Source: Mycobacterium sp. (GTDB lineage Bacteria; Actinomycetota; Actinomycetes; Mycobacteriales; Mycobacteriaceae). From it: 64,000 nt of DNA. This document shows positions 51,851 through 60,150 of the stretch, one piece after another. The notes beneath the pieces were generated by a model. The model was not told the DNA's origin and did no database searches. It was given only the letters and a program-made list of their open reading frames with translations. The stretch's first letter is position 1. The number at the start of each line of letters is the position of its first letter. The DNA lies in contig RXJD01000021.1 in assembly GCA_003987775.1 (NCBI GenBank), positions 221,464 through 285,463 of the forward strand, in the 5' to 3' direction. A program made the position numbers and the translations under genes.

Positions 51851-51977
51851 CGTTGGCTCCTCACGGCATTGGGTCAGAGACTCAGAACGTAAGTCCGGGT
51901 GTTTCCCGTGCGTAGGGCATTTAGGCGCAGGCGTCAGGGTAGAAAGTCCCTGTCGCAATACCGGTCGCGAGTCGAGC

Positions 51978-52640
51978 ATGAGTTCCATGCGCCGCGCTGT
52001 CTCCGTTGCCGCACTCACCGTGGTGGCCGCCCTCGGTGTAGCTCCCCGTGCCGGTGCGGACCCCGCGGCCGACCTGGTGAGAATGCTGCCGGCCGGCTAC
52101 GGCAGCGACTCCTGCACAGCGACCAATCCGAAAGGCGCGCTGGCCGCCGTGGAGTGCCGCACCAATTCTTTGCCCGGCGGTCCGACGTCTGCGACCTATT
52201 CGCTGTTCCGCGATTACACCGGGATGTATGACGCCTTCACCAAGAGCCTGAAGGATCCGGCATGGACGCCCGCGCCATGCCCCGGCAAGCAATCGCCGGA
52301 ACCCACCGTCCTGCTGGGATCGGACGGCCGGCAGTTGGGTTTCGCCGCCTGCGCCCACGGCGAAGGCCCCGACTGGCAAGCCAGGGACGGAGCGTTGGCG
52401 TGGACGCGCAACGCCGAGCACTTCCTGGGCGTGGCATACCTCAGGTACGAAGGTCAGCTGTATCCGGCCGGCCTGTTCAACTGGGTCAGGGGACCGCAGA
52501 TCGAAAGCGACTGCGCCGCGGCCGGCGGCAAGTACACGGCGTGGCACGGCGACGCCGAAATCTACTATTCGAACTGTTGCTTCAAAGACCACTGCGATGA
52601 ATACGTCGACGGGGACTATCAAGGACGCTCCCAGCCATGA
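51978..52640 (+). CDS. Secreted protein, unknown
   Basis: A 220-residue exported protein. Signal peptide MRRAVSVAALTVVAALGVAP with a cut after AGA/DP; the mature part has several Cys (DSCTAT, VECRT, APCPGK, SDCAAA, CCFKDHCD) for disulfides. No enzyme motif is visible. It overlaps the next gene, a lipoprotein, by 4 bases (ATGA), so they are coupled and may act together in the envelope. The ATG at 51978 is used, with another three codons on. Confidence 0.78.
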   Translation: MSSMRRAVSVAALTVVAALGVAPRAGADPAADLVRMLPAGYGSDSCTATNPKGALAAVECRTNSLPGGPTSATYSLFRDYTGMYDAFTKSLKDPAWTPAPCPGKQSPEPTVLLGSDGRQLGFAACAHGEGPDWQARDGALAWTRNAEHFLGVAYLRYEGQLYPAGLFNWVRGPQIESDCAAAGGKYTAWHGDAEIYYSNCCFKDHCDEYVDGDYQGRSQP

Positions 52641-53812
52641 ACCATTCGCACCGGTGCCGCAATCACGTCGTCGCGCGCTGGATCGTCACGCTCGGGGCGG
52701 CGGTCGGTTTGGTCGCCGGTTGCACCCATCCTGCCGCTCCGCCTGCGACATCCTCAAAGCCGTTGGCGCCGAGCCTGTCTCCGGGAACCCACTCCACGCT
52801 GTTCTATTCCAAGGCCGGCTCGCTGTACATCAGCGACCCCGCCGGCGCACCGGGCCGCAAACTCACCGACGGACCGGCCGATACCGAGCCGGCGCCCTCC
52901 CCCGACCTCGCGCACGTGGCCTTCATCCACAAGGCCGACAACGCCGACTATGGCGGCGAGCTGTGGGTTCTCGATCTCTCGCCCGCCCATGACCCGCTCG
53001 GCGCACCCCGGCGCCTCGTCGACCCGGGGGCGCTCCCGCCGGGGTTCGGAACCCCGGAGGCCGGGGATGGGCCCCCGCGGGTCGTGCACCCGCGCTGGTC
53101 CCCCACCGGCAACCAGATCGCCTTCCTCGAGGCCGGCGAAGGGGGCGGCATGCTGCTGGTCGCTGACGCCACGGACGGCCGGACCGTGCCGCACCGGCAG
53201 CGGATGTTCGCCGACGACAACTACGCGTGGGCGCCCGACGGCCAGCACATCGCCTGGACGGGCGGACGCAGCGACGTGTCGCCCGTCGACGTCAGCGTCC
53301 TCACCGTCGGTGCGACCTCGACGTCGGTGGTGAAAGGTGCCAACGCCTTCTCCGTGGCGTATGACGTTGCCGGCCAGTCTCTTTGGTTCAGCAACGGCAA
53401 CGCCTCCGGCGAACTGTTCGACGGGATCCCGTTCCTGCTCCGCGACGGCGGCATCTATTCCGTCGCCACCCCCGGCGGTGCACCGGCCAATCCGTCCGTT
53501 GTCCCGACATCGCTGGTCAAGGGAAAGTCCTTGTACGGCGACGTGGCGCCGCTTGGTTCCGGCGCCGTTGCCTTCACGGTAGCGAGTGCGGACGGATCAT
53601 CGAAGAGCATTCAGATTCTCGATGCCCACGCGTCGGCGGCCCGCACGATGGTCGGCAACGTGCCGGCCGACAGTCCCGGCCCCGTGTGGGGGCCGGGGGA
53701 CCTCCTCGCCTATGTCGACACCGGCAAGCACTTGGTGGTGACGGACGCGAATAACCGCGCCCCCAAGCAGATTGACGCGGGTGTGGACACCTTCGCATGG
53801 CCGCCCCGGTGA
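52637..53812 (+). CDS. Lipoprotein with TolB-like beta-propeller
   Basis: A 391-residue lipoprotein. The signal ends with the lipobox LVAGC (Cys29). The mature protein has repeated YW-type blades such as GSLYISDPAG, PRWSPTGNQIAFLEAG, YAWAPDGQHIAWTGG and GDLLAYVDTG, typical of TolB/WD40-like PD40 propellers. Likely a surface protein-binding platform. Overlaps the upstream secreted gene (ATGA). Confidence 0.82.
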   Translation: MNHSHRCRNHVVARWIVTLGAAVGLVAGCTHPAAPPATSSKPLAPSLSPGTHSTLFYSKAGSLYISDPAGAPGRKLTDGPADTEPAPSPDLAHVAFIHKADNADYGGELWVLDLSPAHDPLGAPRRLVDPGALPPGFGTPEAGDGPPRVVHPRWSPTGNQIAFLEAGEGGGMLLVADATDGRTVPHRQRMFADDNYAWAPDGQHIAWTGGRSDVSPVDVSVLTVGATSTSVVKGANAFSVAYDVAGQSLWFSNGNASGELFDGIPFLLRDGGIYSVATPGGAPANPSVVPTSLVKGKSLYGDVAPLGSGAVAFTVASADGSSKSIQILDAHASAARTMVGNVPADSPGPVWGPGDLLAYVDTGKHLVVTDANNRAPKQIDAGVDTFAWPPR

Positions 53813-53925
53813 GCACTTGCGGAGTGAGACCGGGCCGTCGCCAATGGGATCCGGTCCCCTCCGGGTACCTCGCCGCCGCTATTCGCCGGCCACGCTGTTG
53901 ACAGTGTCCAGGATTGAACGCGCTC

Positions 53926-54249
53926 TCACAGGCCGGGCAGGCAGATGGGCGATCCGCCGCAGGTGTTCGCCGGGGAAGGGTCTCCCTCGAGAATGTGCGC
54001 ACCAACTTGGATGCCGCCCTCCGTTCCCGGATGTCCGAGGCTGCCGCCGTAGTAGTGGTGACAGGTATTCATGTCCCACACCACATCCGGCATTGGCAGC
54101 GGACTGCCGGGGCACCAGATCCGGCTGCACATGGCCAGCTGATTGCAAATGCCTGTTCCCGGATCGGCTTGTGCGCTCCCTGCGCCCAACCCGAGAGTCG
54201 CCAGCGCAAGGGTGCCAGAGAGCATTGCACCTGCGATGATTCGTCGCAT
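53926..54249 (-). CDS. Small secreted protein, unknown
   Basis: A 107-residue exported protein: signal MRRIIAGAMLSGTLALATL... with a cut after AQA/DP. The mature part has six Cys (ICNQLAMCSRIWCPG, NTCHHYY, NTCGGSPICLPG) and a WDMNTCHHYYGG block resembling the QFYYDC region of the secreted protein at 28765-29103. GGAG lies upstream of the ATG at 54249. Function unknown. Confidence 0.75.
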   Translation of the reverse strand: MRRIIAGAMLSGTLALATLGLGAGSAQADPGTGICNQLAMCSRIWCPGSPLPMPDVVWDMNTCHHYYGGSLGHPGTEGGIQVGAHILEGDPSPANTCGGSPICLPGL

Positions 54250-54405
54250 TTCGTGTTCTCCGTTTCGCCAGGTCCGCCTGTCAGCGGATGTCTTGGCCAA
54301 AGCTAACCCGGCATTCTTGCGAATTTCTGGTGTCCGCGGTCGCGCGGACGATCCGCGGCTGCGCGGTCGACGTGTGCAGCTTTCGCCCAGCCTCGTGCCG
54401 AGGCG

Positions 54406-54843
54406 CTAGCCGACCTGGGTGAGTTGCAAATTCTGGGTCACGCGCGGCAATCCTTTATCGGACCCGCACACCGGCCTCGTTATGCCGGATTCGTTCTTGC
54501 CCGCAAGAGTGCCGGGGTCCCACGTGGCGTAGCTGGCGTAAGCGCCGGGCACCCGAGTACCCGACGGGCAGAATGCGTCGGAGTGCCAGGCCAATGTCCA
54601 TTGGCCGTCGAATATCCGCGCTTCGCCGAAACCTGGCCCCCCAGGTGCATTGGCCACCGATGCGCATCCCGCACCGCATGGCGTGAAGTACCAGTCGCTC
54701 GTGGTGGTCTCACCGGATGCCGAGATCACGGTCGAGACGTAGTGGCCGCTCATAGTCGGATCAGCCGACGCGGTAGCGGCAGACGCGACAGCCAACGACC
54801 CGGCAATCGCGGCGACAGAAACAATGCGGCGCGGAACGGTCAT
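54406..54843 (-). CDS. Secreted protein, unknown
   Basis: A 145-residue exported protein: signal MTVPRRIVSVAAIAGSLAVA... with a cut after ASA/DP. The mature part (TMSGHYVSTVISASGETTTSDWYFTPCG) looks like an all-beta domain, with two or more disulfides possible. Resembles a class of short mycobacterial secreted proteins that I cannot name. Stands between another secreted gene and the divergent amidase gene. Confidence 0.75.
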   Translation of the reverse strand: MTVPRRIVSVAAIAGSLAVASAATASADPTMSGHYVSTVISASGETTTSDWYFTPCGAGCASVANAPGGPGFGEARIFDGQWTLAWHSDAFCPSGTRVPGAYASYATWDPGTLAGKNESGITRPVCGSDKGLPRVTQNLQLTQVG

Positions 54844-55112
54844 GTTCTGATGTCCTCTCCCATGGTGACAACCGCCATAAATTGGCTATAGCACAAAAGA
54901 CGGAAGATTTGGGCTGCTCGATTGCCGCGGACTTCCGGATTCGGCCGGCGGGCCATTGGGCGCAACGACAGGCCTGGAAGCGAAAAATGGCGGCGGGGCG
55001 GGGCCTCAGGGGCGATCTCCGGTCCGCGACAATTTCGGCGCTACCGGGAATCCGCTGCGCTCAAAGGACTTCCACCGCGGCGGGTCGCGCCGCCAATACC
55101 GTCGACGCGAGT

Positions 55113-55118
55113 TACCGT
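55113..55118 (+). promoter_or_regulatory. -10 element of a leaderless promoter
   Basis: TACCGT with 6 bases to the GTG at 55125. It supports that GTG as the start of the amidase gene. Confidence 0.4.
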
Positions 55119-55124
55119 GTTGCC

Positions 55125-56342
55125 GTGCCAGATTGGTGCGGGTGCGCGGTGACACCCGCTATTTCACGTCGCAGTGCCCTGAAATATGTTGCGGCAGTGC
55201 CGGTTGCGCTGGGTTTGGGAACCGTCGCATCGGGGCTGGCCCGGCCTCCGAGCGCTGCGGCAGACCCGATCCTGGTCGCGGCGGTCGAAGCTCCCGGACA
55301 GGCACCCAATATTGTCAGCCGTGCGCAGTGGGGCGCCGACGAGTCGCTCCGCAGCCGAGCACCGGTGTATGACAGCGGCATCCAGGCCGGCGTCGTGCAC
55401 CATACCGCCACGGTGAATGACTATGCGCCGCAGGATTCGGCGACGATCGTGCGGTCGATCTACGCCTACCACACCCGGAACCTGGGGTGGCCGGACATCG
55501 CCTACAACGCCCTGGTCGACAAGTACGGTCAAGTCTTCGAGGGCCGGTTCGGCGGGATGACCAGACCGGTGCAGGGCACCCATACCGGCGGCTTCAATCG
55601 CAACACCTGGGCGGTGTGCATGATCGGAGAGTTCGACGCGATGGCGCCCACGCCCGTTCAGGTGCGCACCGTCGGTCGCTTGCTCGGCTGGCGACTGGCC
55701 ATGGACGGCGTCGACCCCAGGGGCAGCACCTCTCTGACATCGGACGGGGGCCCGTACACGCGTGTCCCGCGCGGCACGGCCGTGAATCTCCCGTCGATCT
55801 TTGCCCACCGCGACGTCAGCGATACCGATTGCCCAGGCAAGATCGGGTACGTCCTGATGGGTCAGATCCGCGACGTCGCGGCGCAATTCACCAAACGCCC
55901 CAGCGCCGCGGACCTGGCTCAATCGCTGCAGGGCACCGCCATCTATGACCGGTGGCAGGCGATGGGCGGCATGAACAGCGCACTGGGCGCTCCCAAGTCA
56001 CCGGAATCGCAGGGCACCGGAAACGCGCGCTACGTGATCTTCGACAAGGGAGCGATGTACTGGTCCCCGGCCACCGGAGCACAGCCCGTCACGGGCTCCC
56101 TCTACGCCGCGTGGGGTGCCCTGGGCTACGAACACAGTGCGCTCGGGCTGCCGACCAGTGCCGAAATCCAGGAGCCCGAGTGGATCGCGCAGAACTTCCA
56201 GCACGGCACCCTCAATCTCGACCGTCACAGCCGGACGGTCACCAGCGTGATCGACGGTATCGCCGCCCTGGTGCCGCCGCCGTCAGCGGAGGGGCCGCCG
56301 ACACAGCTCGAGCGGTTCTCACCGGCGCGCAACCGAGTTTGA
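55125..56342 (+). CDS. Tat-exported N-acetylmuramoyl-L-alanine amidase with LGFP repeats
   Basis: A 405-residue exported protein. A twin-arginine signal (SRRSALKYVAAVPVALGLG) near residues 14-32 leads to a PGRP/Amidase_2 domain: zinc ligands His92 or 93 (VHHTAT), and His and Cys in HRDVSDTDCPG, with the substrate block WPDIAYNALVD. C-terminal LGFP repeats (for example MNSALGAPKSPE, YEHSALGLPTSAE) bind cell-wall arabinogalactan by family knowledge. It should cleave the stem peptide from MurNAc in peptidoglycan. GTG at 55125 is chosen; another GTG at 55149 is possible. Confidence 0.88.
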   Translation: MPDWCGCAVTPAISRRSALKYVAAVPVALGLGTVASGLARPPSAAADPILVAAVEAPGQAPNIVSRAQWGADESLRSRAPVYDSGIQAGVVHHTATVNDYAPQDSATIVRSIYAYHTRNLGWPDIAYNALVDKYGQVFEGRFGGMTRPVQGTHTGGFNRNTWAVCMIGEFDAMAPTPVQVRTVGRLLGWRLAMDGVDPRGSTSLTSDGGPYTRVPRGTAVNLPSIFAHRDVSDTDCPGKIGYVLMGQIRDVAAQFTKRPSAADLAQSLQGTAIYDRWQAMGGMNSALGAPKSPESQGTGNARYVIFDKGAMYWSPATGAQPVTGSLYAAWGALGYEHSALGLPTSAEIQEPEWIAQNFQHGTLNLDRHSRTVTSVIDGIAALVPPPSAEGPPTQLERFSPARNRV

Positions 56343-56351
56343 CGCGCGGCG

Positions 56352-59099
56352 TCACGCCACCGGGACGGTGACAGCCGGCGTGTTGTGCCCGGTGACTCGG
56401 ACCCAGCGCGCCGGTGACCCCTGGTCTGCGGCGGTTCCCCGGATCTCCACGGTCTCGCCCGGGAACACGGTCACGTAGTTGTCGTCGTATTCGACCGGCA
56501 GCATCTCGTCGCCGTCGCGCGACGACAGGATCTCGGCACGTTCGAAGAACGCGACATTCCGCGTGGGATTGTGCAGTCGCACGACGACGCCCCCACCGGC
56601 CGGCCGGGCAGTGACGTCCAGCGGCACGCGCGGCATGTCGTTCAGCGCGGTCAGGTCCGCCCAACTGGCTTGCATCGAGTCGAACGCGCGGTCATTGTCC
56701 GGGTCTCCGACGTCATCGGGCTGTTGGGACTGCCAGTAGACGTTCTCCGCGAGGACCTCGCCGGTCTCACGCGCCAGTTGTGCGCGGACGAAGAAGACCG
56801 GTGAGGTGGCGAGCCCGCGGGGCATGGTCATGGCTTCCGTGGCGCCGCCCGCGGAGACGTTGGTGCGCTTCGAGATTCGATCGGCCTGCAGCGTTCCCTG
56901 CAGGTCATAGATGCGGACCCGGACGAGGAGGCCGTGCTCGTCCTGTCGAGTCTGGTTCACGACGCTGATCCGCGCCGGACTGCCGTTGCCGCCGGCGTAG
57001 GAATCGAAGACGACGGACAGGGGCCGCAAGCCCTTCTTGGCTCCGAAGTAGGCGCCGCCCGGGCGCAGGTAGTAATCGAAGAGCTGGCCGAAGAAGGACG
57101 GCCAGTGACTGTTCAGCATCCAGTAGATGGTCATCTTGTGACGGTCCCATCCCGTGGCGGCGAAGGCCTCGAACTGCGCACGGGCGGACTCGTACTGCGC
57201 CAATTGCGCTTTGGCGGAGAACATCTCGGCACTGTCGGACGAACCGTAGCGCAGGCCGATCGATCGCTGGGCGCTGAGCAGAGCACCGTTCTTCGGCTGG
57301 CCGCCGGCGTGGAAGTACCAGGTGTCATTGATCGGCCACAACTGGTCCGGCGGGATGAATCTTCTCAGGCTGGCGAACGGCGGAATCTGTTCGTTGCTGC
57401 CCTGTTCGGCGGATGCGCCCCAGGTGGCACCGTATCGAAGGCTGAACCAGTAGCTGGGCGGCCGCCAGGTATACGGTCCCGTCATGTCGATTCCGTCCCA
57501 TTGCGCTACGCCGTCGCCGTCGCGCGCCTGCAGCGATGCGGTGTCGACGGTGGCGTTCTGCCAATGTAATTCAGCGAGAATCGCCCGGTATCGCGAGCGG
57601 ATGTCCGGCGGCGGCAAGCCGTCGCTGCCATTGGCCCAGATGAACGCGGACGCGTGGGATCGAAGGACCTCGATCTGTGAGCGCAGACTCGCCATCGCCA
57701 CGCGGTCGTCTTCGTGGTCCCACTGCTCCCATTTCTCCCACTGGTTGCAGCACATCCAGCCTGCCATGAGTGGAATGCCGAGCTCGTCGGCCTTCTCGAC
57801 GAGGTGTTCGCTGGCAAGTTTTCCCTCGAGCCGTAACATGTTCAGACCCAGATCCTTTGCGTACTGCAGGATTGCGGTCTCCCGGTCGGGGTCGTAGCGG
57901 TAGAGCAGATCGGGCGTGTACGCCGCGCCGCGAATCGGAAAGTGCTCACCGTTGACGTCGAGATAGAAGTCTCCGCCGTCGCCGGAGAAGCCTTCGTCGC
58001 GATGCTGCGCGACGGTACGGATACCGAATCGAAGATCTTTGCTGTCGCTGGGCCGGTTGTCGACCCGGAACTCCAGCCGCAGATCGTGCAGAGTCGGCCG
58101 ACCCATGGTGTACGGCCACCAGAGATCCGGACGCTGGACATTCAGTTGCCCGAATTCGTCTGCGGTCAATGTGATTTCGCGATCCTCGCCGGGCCCGAGG
58201 GTGACCGCCTGCTCCACGTGAATCGTGGATTTGTCCGGGCGGGTGATCGTGGCGCGCAGAACTCCGCGTGCCCGGCCGGCGGAGTAGTTGTGCACACCGG
58301 CCCTGATCGTCAACCGCGCACTGTCGGTGCGGGGTAACGGAAGTTCCGAACCGACGGCCGCAGTACCGATTCCGACGGTTCCCAGCGATTTCAGGTATAC
58401 CGGCTTCCAGATACCGGCATTACGGTCAGCCACAAACGACGTTCCGCGCCGGTCCGGATCGTTGTTGGGCGACGGCAGACCAAGGTAATCCCAGTTGATC
58501 CAGTCGTTCCAGCTGTCGGCCAGCTCCACACCGTCCACATCTTGAAGCGCGCGCTCGGGCGTCACCTTCACTGCCAGAACGTTTGACTGCCCGGGACGGA
58601 TCCACCGCGTCACGTCCAATTCGTGGGTCACGTACATACCGACTATGTGCGTGCGGTCGGCCACCAGGTGTCCGTTCAGCCAGATTTCGCCGCGGTAATT
58701 GATGCCGGGAAAAGCCAATACGTAGGTCGTCCGGCCCGGTGGAGCGGTGAACTCGGTGCGGTACCACCAATCCTGTCGATAGAGATCCTGCGGGACGCGG
58801 TCTCGAAGATTCTTGCCTACGTAGAGGTCCCGGTAGACACCGTTTTCCCGGAGTATCTCCAGCACCGTGGCCGGCATGCGGGCGACTTTGTACCATGCGG
58901 TGGCGTCATAGCCGGTCACCGACAGGGCGTCGCCGTTGAGCGAGGTCGTGGTCGCGGGAGACAGCGTCCAATTGTTCGACAGCTCAAGGCGGTCCGGTGC
59001 AGCGGACAGAGCATGAGTGGCGACTGGCGAATACGCTGCCGCACATAACGACAGCGAAGACATCGCCAGCACGATGAAGATCTTGACGGCGACCTTCAT
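56352..59099 (-). CDS. Glycoside hydrolase family 2, exo-beta-glucosaminidase-like
   Basis: A 915-residue exported glycosidase. A signal peptide (MKVAVKIFIVLAMSSLSLCA) leads to the GH2 sugar-binding domain, an immunoglobulin-like domain, the TIM barrel (GAAYTPDLLYRYDPD, LGLNMLRLEGKL) and further beta domains. Where beta-galactosidases have Asn-Glu it has NGSDGLPPP, with Asp493 as the acid/base, and Glu565 (ASAEQGS) as the nucleophile; this GSD pattern is that of exo-beta-D-glucosaminidases and endo-beta-mannosidases. GAGGAG precedes the ATG at 59099. Substrate unknown; chitosan-like polymers or glycans are the family targets. Confidence 0.85.
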   Translation of the reverse strand: MKVAVKIFIVLAMSSLSLCAAAYSPVATHALSAAPDRLELSNNWTLSPATTTSLNGDALSVTGYDATAWYKVARMPATVLEILRENGVYRDLYVGKNLRDRVPQDLYRQDWWYRTEFTAPPGRTTYVLAFPGINYRGEIWLNGHLVADRTHIVGMYVTHELDVTRWIRPGQSNVLAVKVTPERALQDVDGVELADSWNDWINWDYLGLPSPNNDPDRRGTSFVADRNAGIWKPVYLKSLGTVGIGTAAVGSELPLPRTDSARLTIRAGVHNYSAGRARGVLRATITRPDKSTIHVEQAVTLGPGEDREITLTADEFGQLNVQRPDLWWPYTMGRPTLHDLRLEFRVDNRPSDSKDLRFGIRTVAQHRDEGFSGDGGDFYLDVNGEHFPIRGAAYTPDLLYRYDPDRETAILQYAKDLGLNMLRLEGKLASEHLVEKADELGIPLMAGWMCCNQWEKWEQWDHEDDRVAMASLRSQIEVLRSHASAFIWANGSDGLPPPDIRSRYRAILAELHWQNATVDTASLQARDGDGVAQWDGIDMTGPYTWRPPSYWFSLRYGATWGASAEQGSNEQIPPFASLRRFIPPDQLWPINDTWYFHAGGQPKNGALLSAQRSIGLRYGSSDSAEMFSAKAQLAQYESARAQFEAFAATGWDRHKMTIYWMLNSHWPSFFGQLFDYYLRPGGAYFGAKKGLRPLSVVFDSYAGGNGSPARISVVNQTRQDEHGLLVRVRIYDLQGTLQADRISKRTNVSAGGATEAMTMPRGLATSPVFFVRAQLARETGEVLAENVYWQSQQPDDVGDPDNDRAFDSMQASWADLTALNDMPRVPLDVTARPAGGGVVVRLHNPTRNVAFFERAEILSSRDGDEMLPVEYDDNYVTVFPGETVEIRGTAADQGSPARWVRVTGHNTPAVTVPVA

Positions 59100-59193
59100 T
59101 TCCCGGCTCCTCGACACGTGTGTTCGGCTCATCATGCCGTCGACCGTCAGCCGACGCCAACAGAGCGGGGCGCCGGCAGACGTCGACGAAAGT

Positions 59194-59199
59194 TATATT
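59194..59199 (+). promoter_or_regulatory. Possible -10 element
   Basis: TATATT 44 bases before the ATG at 59244, in the divergent region between the GH2 and Cdh-like genes. Confidence 0.3.
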
Positions 59200-59243
59200 G
59201 CTGGTTCAGCACGTCTTCTGATTCTGATCAAGGAGCAGTAACC

Positions 59244-60089
59244 ATGGGGGATTCAACGGTCGACGGCATCGGCAAAAGACGTAGGAGTCCTGCTGCAGGT
59301 CTGCTCGGGGTAGTTGTCGTCATCGCCGCATGCCTCTTGGGCGTTGGCCTCTCGGCCGCTGGGACCTCATCGTGGACGGCTCTTGCCGACCCGGGTTTCC
59401 ACCCGCCCGACAACTGCGGATCCCCGAACGACAGCGGACCCAGACTCGAACTCTGGAAGTCCGTCAAAGACCACTATCCCCCGCCGGCCAACCCGGCGCC
59501 CAACATCTTCGTCAATGACTCCTGGGCACTCAAGGACGGCGGACAGGGCAAACACGACCTCCTGGCGATACCGAGGGCCCGCGTCACCGGAGTCGAATGC
59601 CCGGAGATCTGGGGCCCGAAGGCGTTCAACCTCTGGAAGCCCGCCTGGGACGAGGCGGTCAAGCGGTTCCAGGGTGTCGACATCATGTTGGGAATCAACT
59701 CTTTCCACGGCCGCAAGCAGGATCAGTTGCACATCCATCTCACGGGCTTTCAGCACCAGGCCAGGAACGACTTGAACGGCCTCAAGGGGATCCCGACGGA
59801 TCTGTCGAAGTGGAACACGAGTCTTTATGTCGTGATGGGCAATGTTTACCGCATCGTGCGAGTCAACGACCTCGACACGAACGTCTTCAAATTGGTCAAG
59901 GACAACATCTCTCAAAACGACATGTTCCAGCAGTCCATAGCTGTCGTCTCCGCCGCACCCAACAAGGGCTTCTACATCCTCAGCACGCAGGGCAAACCCG
60001 ATCCCGGGGAAGCCGAGCACAACCCTGAACTGCGGATCGGCAAGGACTTCGGCACCCAGGCAATCGACGGCCTCATCTGGCGGGGCTGA
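59244..60089 (+). CDS. cdh: CDP-diacylglycerol pyrophosphatase (Cdh-like)
   Basis: A 281-residue protein anchored by one N-terminal helix (AAGLLGVVVVIAACLLGVGL) or exported. The Cdh-family blocks are present: NCGSPNDSGPRLELWKSV, AIPRARVTGVECPEIW, and the HIT-like catalytic QLHIHLTGF. Cdh hydrolyses CDP-diacylglycerol to phosphatidate and CMP. AAGGAG lies upstream of the ATG. Divergent from the GH2 gene. Confidence 0.85.
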   Translation: MGDSTVDGIGKRRRSPAAGLLGVVVVIAACLLGVGLSAAGTSSWTALADPGFHPPDNCGSPNDSGPRLELWKSVKDHYPPPANPAPNIFVNDSWALKDGGQGKHDLLAIPRARVTGVECPEIWGPKAFNLWKPAWDEAVKRFQGVDIMLGINSFHGRKQDQLHIHLTGFQHQARNDLNGLKGIPTDLSKWNTSLYVVMGNVYRIVRVNDLDTNVFKLVKDNISQNDMFQQSIAVVSAAPNKGFYILSTQGKPDPGEAEHNPELRIGKDFGTQAIDGLIWRG

Positions 60090-60150
60090 CAACGTCGAAC
60101 AGCTGGGGGCCGGTGTCCGAGGGGTTTCGGATCTCGGCCGCCGGATGCGG

